This document shows, piece by piece, positions 7,292 to 14,252 of a DNA stretch of 28,066 bases. The notes below the pieces were generated by a model. That model saw only the letters and a list, made by a program, of their open reading frames with translations, was not told the DNA's origin and made no database searches. The stretch covers positions 1-28,066 of IMG/VR virus record IMGVR_UViG_3300020497_000007, one strand, 5' to 3'. Positions within the stretch are counted from its first letter, which is position 1; every line of letters starts with the position of its first letter. This DNA comes from a virus. The position numbers and the translations under genes were made by a program.

Positions 7292-8242
7292 ATGGAACCA
7301 ATACTAGTAACAAATCCTGATAGGTTTGTATTATTCCCAATTGAACATCAAGATTTGTGGGAATACTACAATATTGAAAAAGCTGCGATGTGGACAGCTG
7401 AAGAATTAGATTTATCAAAAGATATTGATCATTGGGAAAACAAATTAACTGATAATGAAAGATTTTTCATTAAAAATGTATTGGCTTTTTTCGCCGCGTC
7501 TGATGGTATTGTAAATGAAAATTTAGCTATCAATTTTTTAAATGAAGTACAATATACTGAAGCTAAGTTTTTTTATGGGTTTCAAATTATGATGGAGAAT
7601 ATACATAGTCATGTGTATTCTTTATTGATTGACACTTATATAAAGGATATTAAAGAAAGACATAAATGTTTTAAGGCTATTGAGTACATGCCACCGGTTA
7701 AGAAGAAGGCTGATTGGGCTTTGAAATGGATTGAATCAGAATCATTTGTTGAAAGACTATTAGCTTTTGTGGCGGTAGAAGGTATATTTTTTAGTGGTTC
7801 TTTTTGTAGTATATTCTATTTAAAGTCTAGAGGATTAATGCCGGGGTTATGTGATAGTAACGCTTTCATATCAAGAGATGAAGCCTTACATTGTGATTTC
7901 GCGATACATTTATTAAACAATCATATTGTTAATAAACCATCTAAAGAAAAAATAAAGGAGATATTATTATCTGCGTTAGATATTGAAAAAGAATTTATAT
8001 TAGAATCATTACCAGTATCACTTATTGGTATGAACGCTGATTTAATGAAACAATATTTGGAGTTTGTTGTTGATGGTTTACTATCAACACTCAATTGTGA
8101 AAAAGTATTTAACACAAAAAATCCATTTGAATTTATGAATCAAATTGCGTTAAAAACAAAACAAAACTTTTTTGAGGGGAGATCTACAGAATATAAAGCC
8201 GCTGATTTATCAGGACCAATATCATTTGACGAAGAAATTTAA
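7292..8242 (+). CDS. nrdB: class I ribonucleotide reductase small subunit (NrdB)
   Basis: All diiron ligands are present with E. coli-like spacing: Asp71 (SDGIVNEN), Glu102 and His105 (MENIH), Glu163 (VEGIFFSG), Glu197 and His200 (RDEALH). The radical tyrosine is Tyr109, four residues after His105 as in E. coli (Tyr122 after His118). The protein makes and stores the tyrosyl radical used by NrdA. At 316 aa it lacks long N-terminal extensions. Motifs such as EELDLSKDI and [11 protein letters not shown] resemble the eukaryotic R2 branch rather than E. coli NrdB. The C-terminal tail (ISFDEEI) should dock to NrdA. It is translated one base after the helicase stop. Confidence 0.95.
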   Translation: MEPILVTNPDRFVLFPIEHQDLWEYYNIEKAAMWTAEELDLSKDIDHWENKLTDNERFFIKNVLAFFAASDGIVNENLAINFLNEVQYTEAKFFYGFQIMMENIHSHVYSLLIDTYIKDIKERHKCFKAIEYMPPVKKKADWALKWIESESFVERLLAFVAVEGIFFSGSFCSIFYLKSRGLMPGLCDSNAFISRDEALHCDFAIHLLNNHIVNKPSKEKIKEILLSALDIEKEFILESLPVSLIGMNADLMKQYLEFVVDGLLSTLNCEKVFNTKNPFEFMNQIALKTKQNFFEGRSTEYKAADLSGPISFDEEI

Positions 8243-8262
8243 ATTTTAAAAAAAATAATTAT

Positions 8263-9828
8263 ATGCGAGTAATAAAAAGAAATGGGTCTAAGATTGATTT
8301 CAACCCAAATAAAATTTTAACTAGAATAAAAAAACAAGCGGAAGGGTTAAAAATAAATGCTGATGAAGTATTTCTTAAAGTTACTCAAGGTATTGCTGAT
8401 AATATGACAACCGATGAAGTTGATGATTTAATTTCAGTTGTGTCAGAATCATTAGCTATGAATCATCCAGACTATTCTAAGTTGGCCGCTAACATATCAA
8501 TTAGTAAATTACATAAAGAAACTGAAGATTCTTTTATGAAGGCTACTAAAAGATTATATAACGCTGGTTTATTAAATGATTTCTATTATAATAAAGTAAA
8601 AGAAAATATTGATCTGATTGAATCAGTAATTGATTATAAAAGAGATTATAGATTTGATTATTTTGGATGGTGTTCACTTAAAGATATCTACTTATTAAAA
8701 ATTGGTGATGAAATAACAGAAAGACCACAACACCTATACATTAGAGTAGCTTTAATGGTGACTAATAACCCTACTGATTTTAAAGAAAAGTATGAAGATT
8801 TAAGTTTACAAAGGGAATCTCCAGCTACGCCTATAAAAATTAATATTGGTACTAATATAGGACAAATTGCGTCATGTAATTTATCTATAGTTCCGGATGA
8901 CTCAACTGAGGGGTTATTAAGTATGTTAAATAGAATATCAGTATCATCATCTAAAGCTGAAGGTATTGGTTTAGCTATATCTAACATTCGTTCAAAGGAA
9001 AGTAATGTTGGACAATCAAATGGTAAAGCTGGTGGTATTTTAAAATATTTAAAAGTTGTAAATGAAGCTTTAAGATTTTGGAATCAAAGAGGTAAACGAC
9101 CTGGATCTTGCGCTGTTTATATTGAACCTTGGCATAAAGATGTATTTGATATTTTGGATATTAGAAAGAAAACTGGTGATGAAACACTTAGAGCACGAGA
9201 TTTATTTTCAGCGTTATGGATACCGGATAACTTTATGAGAGCTGTTGAATCAAATGGGGATTGGTATTTGTTTTGTCCTAATGACATTAAACAAGCTGGT
9301 TTAAAACCATTTTATGATATCTATGGTGAAGAATATGAGTTAGAATATAATAAGGCTGTTGAGATGGGTTTAGGTACTAAAATCAAAGCTCACGATTTGT
9401 GGTTAAGAATTATTGAATCACAAATTGAAAGTGGTATGCCTTATATGTGTTTTAAAGATCATGCGAATAATAAATCAAATCAAAAGAATTTTGGTGTTAT
9501 ACATTCAAGTAACCTATGTTGTTTACATAGTGACACATTAATTACGATTATGTATGGTAATGGTGAGATTAGAGAAGTAACTATGAAAAATGTTGTTGAA
9601 GAAATTAAAAAGGATAAAAATATAAAAGTTTTAAGTCAAGATAATATTTTTAGACCAATGTTGGCTGCTGCGAAAATGAAATCAAACGCTGAAATTATAG
9701 AAGTTAGTGATGATGAGTTAGGGGTAAAAATAGTTTGTACACCAGATCACCAAATATTAACAAAAAACAGAGGGTATGTTATGGCCGGTGAATTAAATGA
9801 AAATGATGAATTAATTATTAATAAATAA
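8263..9828 (+). CDS. nrdA: NrdA N-terminal fragment fused to the N-half of split intein 1
   Basis: Residues 1-419 are the N-terminal part of a class I ribonucleotide reductase large subunit, and residues 420-521 are an N-intein. The ATP-cone (about 1-90, MRVIKRNGSKIDF) is the allosteric activity site. Cys205 (IASCNLS) corresponds to the redox-active Cys225 of E. coli. The extein ends HSSNLC, where Asn417 and Cys419 match E. coli Asn437 and the thiyl-radical Cys439. From Cys420 the sequence is an intein: CLHSDTLITI (block A) and CTPDHQILTKNRGYV (block B). The ORF ends in TAA and one base later the next ORF starts with the C-intein. Alone the fragment cannot be an active reductase. The 21-base gap from nrdB suggests one operon. 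Confidence 0.93.
   Translation: MRVIKRNGSKIDFNPNKILTRIKKQAEGLKINADEVFLKVTQGIADNMTTDEVDDLISVVSESLAMNHPDYSKLAANISISKLHKETEDSFMKATKRLYNAGLLNDFYYNKVKENIDLIESVIDYKRDYRFDYFGWCSLKDIYLLKIGDEITERPQHLYIRVALMVTNNPTDFKEKYEDLSLQRESPATPIKINIGTNIGQIASCNLSIVPDDSTEGLLSMLNRISVSSSKAEGIGLAISNIRSKESNVGQSNGKAGGILKYLKVVNEALRFWNQRGKRPGSCAVYIEPWHKDVFDILDIRKKTGDETLRARDLFSALWIPDNFMRAVESNGDWYLFCPNDIKQAGLKPFYDIYGEEYELEYNKAVEMGLGTKIKAHDLWLRIIESQIESGMPYMCFKDHANNKSNQKNFGVIHSSNLCCLHSDTLITIMYGNGEIREVTMKNVVEEIKKDKNIKVLSQDNIFRPMLAAAKMKSNAEIIEVSDDELGVKIVCTPDHQILTKNRGYVMAGELNENDELIINK
9520..9825 (+). other. split intein 1, N-terminal half (IntN, 102 aa)
   Basis: The first residue is Cys420 (TGT at 9520), the splicing nucleophile. 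Block A is CLHSDTLI and block B is CTPDHQI with the TxxH catalytic pair. The segment ends INK at the stop codon, at the usual position where split inteins divide. No homing-endonuclease motif is present. By recollection the TKNRGYV segment resembles the metagenomic NrdJ-1 and NrdA-2 split inteins, which also sit near this site. Confidence 0.9.
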
Positions 9829-9829
9829 G

Positions 9830-9928
9830 ATGATAAAAATAAAAAAATTAGAAGAAAAAATTGATGTATATGATATACAAGTAGAAGAAACTAGTAATTT
9901 CTTTGCTAATAATATATTAGTACATAAT
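9830..9928 (+). other. split intein 1, C-terminal half (IntC, 33 aa)
   Basis: The 33 residues hold block F (VYDIQVEETSNFFANN) and block G (ILVHN). The terminal His-Asn pair is followed by extein Ser (+1), the second nucleophile. The ATG start gives an IntC of the standard ~35-residue size of natural split inteins. Confidence 0.92.
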
Positions 9929-10816
9929 TCCGAAATTATGGAGGTAACTGATAAAGAAACCACCGCCATCTGTACGCTAACGTCAATACCGGTTCAAAAA
10001 TTTGTCATAGATAATGAGTATGATTTTAATGAATTAGGTCGTGTTACACGATCAATAACAAAATCACTTAATATTGCGATAGATGTTAATGAATATTCAA
10101 CTAAAGAAGGTAGAAAAGGTGGTTTAGAACAAAGAGCTTTAGGTATTGGTATCCAAGGATTAGCTGACACTTTCGCTATGTTACGATTACCATTTGTATC
10201 TGAAGAAGCTAGATCATTAAATAAAAAAATATTTGAAACAATTTATTATAACGCTTTAAGACAATCTTGTGATTTAGCGAAAGAAACTGGATTAACTTAT
10301 GATTTTTATGAAGGATCTCCAATTTCAAAAGGTATTTTCCAATGGGAAATGTGGGGTGTTGATGAATCTGAATTGAGTGGTATGTTTGATTGGAAACAAT
10401 TAAGAAAAGATATTAAAAAATATGGTGTTAGAAACTCACTTGTCACGACCTGTCCGCCAACCGCAAGTTGTCAAGTTATTGATACTAGAATACATACTGA
10501 AAATGGTGTTAAATCATTTAAAGATTTACTAGTTGAAAATGGTGTTGATTATGTTAAATTAGAAGAATCTAATGAACAACAATGGGTTGAATTTAAAACA
10601 CCTATAAAAGTAAAAACTTATAATGGGTATGAAGATGTAAGTCAAATAAAATATAATGGTCATTCTGAAGTTTATAAAATTGAAATGGAAGATGGTTCTA
10701 TATTTGAAGCAACACCTAACCATAAATTTAGGATTAAAAGAGGTGATACTGAAATTTGGGTTAAAGTTGAGGATTTATTAACTACGGACGATATTATAAA
10801 TATTTTTGAAAAATAA
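9830..10816 (+). CDS. nrdA: middle NrdA fragment carrying C-half of split intein 1 and N-half of split intein 2
   Basis: The 328 residues have three parts. Residues 1-33 are the C-intein of split intein 1, ending ILVHN. Residues 34-213 are NrdA, starting SEIMEV and ending CPPTAS. Glu35 matches E. coli Glu441, and Cys48 (TAICTLTS) matches redox-active Cys462. Residues 214-328 are the N-intein of split intein 2 (CQVIDTRIHTENG...). The protein therefore must be spliced at both ends. The start ATG lies one base after the TAA of the preceding ORF and is shifted +1 relative to it. The extein segment (180 aa) begins and ends exactly where the flanking fragments leave off. Confidence 0.93.
   Translation: MIKIKKLEEKIDVYDIQVEETSNFFANNILVHNSEIMEVTDKETTAICTLTSIPVQKFVIDNEYDFNELGRVTRSITKSLNIAIDVNEYSTKEGRKGGLEQRALGIGIQGLADTFAMLRLPFVSEEARSLNKKIFETIYYNALRQSCDLAKETGLTYDFYEGSPISKGIFQWEMWGVDESELSGMFDWKQLRKDIKKYGVRNSLVTTCPPTASCQVIDTRIHTENGVKSFKDLLVENGVDYVKLEESNEQQWVEFKTPIKVKTYNGYEDVSQIKYNGHSEVYKIEMEDGSIFEATPNHKFRIKRGDTEIWVKVEDLLTTDDIINIFEK
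10469..10813 (+). other. split intein 2, N-terminal half (IntN, 115 aa)
   Basis: It begins with Cys (TGT at 10469) directly after extein PPTAS. Block A is CQVIDTRIHTENG and block B is EATPNHKFRI with the TxxH pair. A typical WVKVEDL...DDI segment near the end precedes the stop. Its sequence is clearly different from intein 1, so cross-reaction between the two should be low. No endonuclease is present. Confidence 0.9.
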
Positions 10817-10847
10817 AATAAGTAATCTAATAAAAACAAAAAATAAA

Positions 10848-10952
10848 ATGAAAATAAAAAGTATAATTAAAAACGGAGTTAAACCAACTTGGGATATTGA
10901 AGTACCAAATGTTCATCATTATATAATGGAAAATGGTTGTGTTAGTCATAAT
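10848..10952 (+). other. split intein 2, C-terminal half (IntC, 35 aa)
   Basis: It contains block F (TWDIEVPNVHHYIMENG) and ends CVSHN, with extein Ser as +1 residue (TCG at 10953). Length and motifs are those of a natural C-intein. Confidence 0.9.
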
Positions 10953-11465
10953 TCGGCCCGTGTCATAGGTTCTAATGAAGCTTTTGAACCGTTTACTTCT
11001 AATTTATATGTTCGTAAGGTAACTGGTGGTGAATTCGCTATGGTTAATAAACATTTGGTTAAAGATTTAGAATTAGAAGGGTTATGGAATAGGGACATTC
11101 TTAATGAATTGATAAAAAATGATGGTAGCGTTCAATCAATCCCAGTTATTAGTCAAGAAATGAAGGAAAGATATAAAACTGTTTGGGAGATATCACAAAA
11201 ATCTCTTATTGAAATGTCGGCCGAAAGAGCTCCATTCATTGATCAATCTCAAAGTCTTAACATATTTTTCGCCACACCAACGGTTGGTAAATTAACTACC
11301 TCACACACATTAGCTTGGAAGTTAGGTTTAAAAACTGGTCAATACTACCTAAGAAGTCAACCGGTAGAAATGAAAGGTAAACATTTAGCTATTGATATGG
11401 GTAAACAAATTAAACCTGAGAAACCTACTGATAGTCAATTTGAATGTTATGGTTGTAGTGCGTAA
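10848..11465 (+). CDS. nrdA: C-half of split intein 2 fused to the NrdA C-terminal fragment
   Basis: I start this gene at the ATG at 10848, 31 bases after the previous stop. A TTG at 10806 is also in frame but would add 14 low-complexity residues and overlap the upstream gene. Residues 1-35 are the C-intein (ending NGCVSHN) and residues 36-205 are the end of NrdA, starting SARVIGSNEAFEP, the usual continuation of the PTAS loop. Tyr166-Tyr167 (QYYLRSQP) correspond to E. coli Tyr730-Tyr731 of the radical-transfer path. The C-terminal CYGC (Cys200, Cys203) is the thioredoxin/glutaredoxin-reducible pair. The fragment completes a 769-residue NrdA. It is followed by a terminator. Confidence 0.92.
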   Translation: MKIKSIIKNGVKPTWDIEVPNVHHYIMENGCVSHNSARVIGSNEAFEPFTSNLYVRKVTGGEFAMVNKHLVKDLELEGLWNRDILNELIKNDGSVQSIPVISQEMKERYKTVWEISQKSLIEMSAERAPFIDQSQSLNIFFATPTVGKLTTSHTLAWKLGLKTGQYYLRSQPVEMKGKHLAIDMGKQIKPEKPTDSQFECYGCSA

Positions 11466-11467
11466 CT

Positions 11468-11499
11468 AAAATAGTTAAATTTTATATAAAATAGTTAAA
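11468..11499 (+). repeat. direct repeat AAAATAGTTAAA, two copies 20 bases apart
   Basis: Copies at 11468-11479 and 11488-11499 lie between the nrdA stop and the terminator; the second runs into the left arm of the terminator stem. Spacing of two helical turns could suit a protein-binding site, but chance is possible in such AT-rich DNA. Confidence 0.4.
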
Positions 11500-11531
11500 C
11501 TAGGGAAAATATCTCTAGTTTTTCTTTTTTT
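11498..11531 (+). terminator. intrinsic terminator after nrdA
   Basis: An eight-base-pair stem AACTAGGG / CTCTAGTT (one G-T wobble) has a seven-base loop AAAATAT, followed by a T-rich run with a single C. It separates the reductase unit from the baseplate genes. Confidence 0.78.
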
Positions 11532-11559
11532 AAAAATATACAAATATTTTTTATTGTAT

Positions 11560-11570
11560 ATATTTATAGT
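11560..11570 (+). promoter_or_regulatory. ATATTTATA element before the baseplate unit (copy 3)
   Basis: ATATTTATAGT follows the terminator and ends one base before the ATG of gp25 at 11572. The core is identical to copies 1 and 2, but the spacing to ATG is so short that, if it were a -10 box, the mRNA would be leaderless or start inside the gene. Confidence 0.4.
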
Positions 11571-11571
11571 A

Positions 11572-11952
11572 ATGGCTAAACAGTTTATTAACATAAGATA
11601 CCCCTTTATAAATAGTCCGGAAGGATTTTTCTTAGATTTAACGACAACAACTATTGATGCGGTTAAATCTGATTTACAACATCTTTTATTAACTGAAAAG
11701 GGTGAGAGATTTTATTTACCAGATTTTGGAACAAATTTAAAAAGATTTTTATTTGATCCAAGTGACGAAAAAACATTGGCAGATATTGAAGATGACCTTA
11801 AAGTAACGGTTACTAAATATTTACCAGGATTAACTATAACCGGAGTAAAATTATACTCTGAAGATGATCAAAAAGGTGTCGCTGTTAGAGTTCATTTTAC
11901 CATTGGTGATGGTATTTTCTCTAGTAGTGATTTCATAGAAATTAACGTATAA
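11572..11952 (+). CDS. 25: gp25-like baseplate wedge protein
   Basis: The 126 residues compare with 132 in T4 gp25. The GPW/gp25 signature is present at residues 38-53 (LLLTEKGERFYLPDFG) and continues TNLKRFLFDP. gp25 is the small wedge protein that connects the baseplate to the first sheath ring of contractile tails. I chose the ATG at 11572 rather than an in-frame TTG at 11554, because the added residues would be encoded by the ATATTTATA element and the family starts close to this point. The next gene, gp6, begins one base after its stop, the conserved gp25-gp6 order. Confidence 0.93.
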   Translation: MAKQFINIRYPFINSPEGFFLDLTTTTIDAVKSDLQHLLLTEKGERFYLPDFGTNLKRFLFDPSDEKTLADIEDDLKVTVTKYLPGLTITGVKLYSEDDQKGVAVRVHFTIGDGIFSSSDFIEINV

Positions 11953-11953
11953 T

Positions 11954-13774
11954 ATGGCATATCAAACAAACTATTCAGCTAGAAATTTCGCTGACATAAG
12001 ATTAGAATTATTAAATTATGTAAAACAATATTATCCTGATATATTCAGTGATTTTAATGACGCGTCTGTGGGTACAATGTTACTTGAATTAAACGCGGCC
12101 ACAGCTGATATTTTATCGTATCATACTGATAGGATGTTTCAAGAAACTCAAATTGATTACGCTTATGAAAGAAGTTCATTACTTTCATTGGGGAGAACAT
12201 TAGGTGTTAAAATACCTAACACAAGACCCAGTGTTAGCGTGGTTAATTGGTCGGTAGTAGTGCCGGTTAATGGTGCTACATTTGATCTTGACTATTGTCC
12301 AATAATTAAAAGAGGTTCACAAGCTACTGGTGCTGGTAAAATATTTGAAGTTTTAAATGATATTGATTTTACATCAAGATATAATAATTTAGGTATACCT
12401 AATAGAACTATAGTACCTAATACTAATTCTAATGGTTCAATACAAAACTATACTATAGTTAAACAAGAAATTGTATTTAATGGTTATACTAAGGTTTTTA
12501 GTAAAGTATTAACTGAAGCTAATTCAGTACCATTCTTAGAAATTATACTACCAGAAGATGATGTCTTATCTGTTGAAAATTTAATAATATTACCTGGGAC
12601 TAATTATACTACTATACCAACATTATCTCAATTTTTAGATGTTAATAACGCTTGGTATGAGGTAGAGTCTTTAGCCGAAAATAAAATATTCATTGAAGAT
12701 ACAAATGTAACTACCATTACAAATGGTGTTAGAAAAGGTATTTGGAAAAATATTAGTAAAAAATTTATTAGAGAATACACTGATCAGGGTTTTTCTAAAT
12801 TAACATTTGGTTCTGGTTATAAAGATATTAGTTTTACTAGTGAGTTTGATGAAAATTGTAAATTTTTAGTAGAGAAAATTGGTGATTTTATTAATAATAC
12901 GGCTTTAGGTGAGATACCACCTTCTAATAGTACTATGTTTATTAGATATAGAGTTGGTGGTGGTGCGGACACTAATCTAGGTCCAAATACTATTACTGAA
13001 TTGGGTATTGTTGATATTATTGTTGATGGACCAGATAACGCTAAGAATAACGCGGTTAGACAATCATTAGAAGTTAATAATCCAATCCCAGCTACTGGTG
13101 GTGCTGATCAACCTGGTACTGAAGAATTAAGAGGATTAATAAAGTATAATTTTTCATCACAAAATAGATGTGTAACTATAAAAGATTATAAGTCAAGAAT
13201 AACTTTAATGCCGGGTAATTTTGGTGCTCCATTCAGAACTAATGTATGGGAAGAACAAAATAAAATTGTAGCCGCTATTATGACATTAGATGAAAATAGT
13301 AACTTAAGTAATATAACAAATACTATCTTAAATCAAAATATCTCAGAATATCTATCAGATTATAGAATGTTAAATGATTATATAGTGGTTAGACCAGCGA
13401 GGATTTTTAATTTAGGTTTTGATATTGATTTATTTGTTGATAAGAGTGTAACTAAATCAGAAATAATCGGTAATGTTATAGAAATTGTTAAGAATTATTT
13501 TGATATTTCAAAACAAGAAATGGCTCAAAATATTTATTTAGCTCAATTAGTTGAACAAATTAATAATGTAGCTGGAGTATTAAATGTAATTGATATTAAA
13601 GTATTTAATAAAGTTGGTGGTGGTTCTTATTCATTAAATGAAGTTAGTCAACCATATATTGATTCAACAACAAGACAGATTAATTTAATGGGATTATTTA
13701 CATTATTCGCTGATCCAGATAGTATGTTTGAAATAAAATATCCGGAGAAAGATATTAGAGTTAGTATACGATAA
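11954..13774 (+). CDS. 6: gp6-like (baseplate J family) baseplate wedge protein
   Basis: The protein has 606 residues (T4 gp6 660). The N-terminal region has the family pattern of a helix, then DASVGTMLLELNAATADILSYHTDR (about 37-60), followed by YERSSLLSLGRTLG. The middle is strand-rich with a VNWSVVVPVNGATF segment, and a second conserved zone around residues 370-430 contains the TEELRGLIKYNFSSQNRCVTIKDY sequence. gp6 forms the wedge ring that rearranges from hexagon to star when the tail contracts. It is directly coupled to gp25. No truncation is visible. Confidence 0.9.
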   Translation: MAYQTNYSARNFADIRLELLNYVKQYYPDIFSDFNDASVGTMLLELNAATADILSYHTDRMFQETQIDYAYERSSLLSLGRTLGVKIPNTRPSVSVVNWSVVVPVNGATFDLDYCPIIKRGSQATGAGKIFEVLNDIDFTSRYNNLGIPNRTIVPNTNSNGSIQNYTIVKQEIVFNGYTKVFSKVLTEANSVPFLEIILPEDDVLSVENLIILPGTNYTTIPTLSQFLDVNNAWYEVESLAENKIFIEDTNVTTITNGVRKGIWKNISKKFIREYTDQGFSKLTFGSGYKDISFTSEFDENCKFLVEKIGDFINNTALGEIPPSNSTMFIRYRVGGGADTNLGPNTITELGIVDIIVDGPDNAKNNAVRQSLEVNNPIPATGGADQPGTEELRGLIKYNFSSQNRCVTIKDYKSRITLMPGNFGAPFRTNVWEEQNKIVAAIMTLDENSNLSNITNTILNQNISEYLSDYRMLNDYIVVRPARIFNLGFDIDLFVDKSVTKSEIIGNVIEIVKNYFDISKQEMAQNIYLAQLVEQINNVAGVLNVIDIKVFNKVGGGSYSLNEVSQPYIDSTTRQINLMGLFTLFADPDSMFEIKYPEKDIRVSIR

Positions 13775-13824
13775 TATCTTTACTAATTTAAAATTATAGT
13801 TAATATTTAAATAAAAAAATTAAT

Positions 13825-14226
13825 ATGGGGTGTGGTTGTAAATCAAACAAAAATAGTGGTACACAAAATGAATTAATGGAAAATGCCTTGGCCGATATGA
13901 GTGGTAAAGGTATGAGTTCAATTATTAATAATAATTTAATCGTTAGGTTATTATATTTTTCAGTGGCTTTACCATTGGTAATCTTATTATTACCAATAGT
14001 TTTTATCATTTTATTTAATCATTTAGTTATGGGTAAATCGGTTGATTTAAGTAGTTTATTAAAAAAAGTATTTTTAATTGATTTCTATAATAAAATGAAG
14101 AAAAAAAGGGAAGATAAACTTGATGAGGAAGAATATGATGAAGAGGAAGAAGATGATGATGAGTATGAATATGAAGATGTTTATGTTACACCAATTGAAA
14201 AAATAGATTCCAAAGAAATTAAATAA
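13825..14226 (+). CDS. small membrane protein with MGCGC N-terminus and acidic tail, 133 aa
   Basis: Residues 1-10 are MGCGCKSNKN. A long hydrophobic segment follows at about 38-69 (IVRLLYFSVALPLVILLLPIVFIILF), enough for one or a tight pair of membrane spans. A basic stretch comes next (KMKKKREDK), and then an extremely acidic tail (EEEYDEEEEDDDEYEYED). The Cys2/Cys4 pair could be a lipid or metal site, but there is no lipoprotein signal peptide because the cysteines precede the hydrophobic part. Position between baseplate and fibre-like genes suggests a virion or lysis-related membrane role, which is inference. The N-terminal pattern seems to recur in phages of Bacteroidota, by recollection. 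Confidence 0.72.
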   Translation: MGCGCKSNKNSGTQNELMENALADMSGKGMSSIINNNLIVRLLYFSVALPLVILLLPIVFIILFNHLVMGKSVDLSSLLKKVFLIDFYNKMKKKREDKLDEEEYDEEEEDDDEYEYEDVYVTPIEKIDSKEIK

Positions 14227-14229
14227 TAG

Positions 14230-14240
14230 ATATTTATCAT
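14230..14240 (+). promoter_or_regulatory. candidate phage promoter element ATATTTATCAT (copy 4)
   Basis: GATATTTATCATTAAAAG starts three bases after the stop of the 133-aa gene and ends 12 bases before the ATG at 14253. It differs from copies 1 and 2 by one core base and has the same A-rich 3' flank. It would drive the long structural gene cluster. Confidence 0.5.
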
Positions 14241-14252
14241 TAAAAGAATTTT

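Noticed and set aside
9520-10813. Homing endonuclease within either intein
   Set aside because: The halves are 102 + 33 and 115 + 35 residues, the size of splicing domains only. No LAGLIDADG, HNH or GIY-YIG motif is present.
8263-11465. nrdA as a frameshifted pseudogene or a gene broken by introns or a free-standing endonuclease
   Set aside because: Each break is bordered by complete intein motifs at protein level and extein residues continue without loss across both junctions. No endonuclease gene or structured intron lies between the fragments.
11554-11571. Upstream TTG start for gp25
   Set aside because: It would put six extra residues encoded by the ATATTTATA element before the family's normal N-terminus; the ATG at 11572 fits better.
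1211-14240. TATAAATA (T4 late promoter sequence) on the - strand at the ATATTTATA sites
   Set aside because: No gene on the - strand is supported anywhere in the window. All copies stand upstream of + strand genes, so the forward reading is more sensible.
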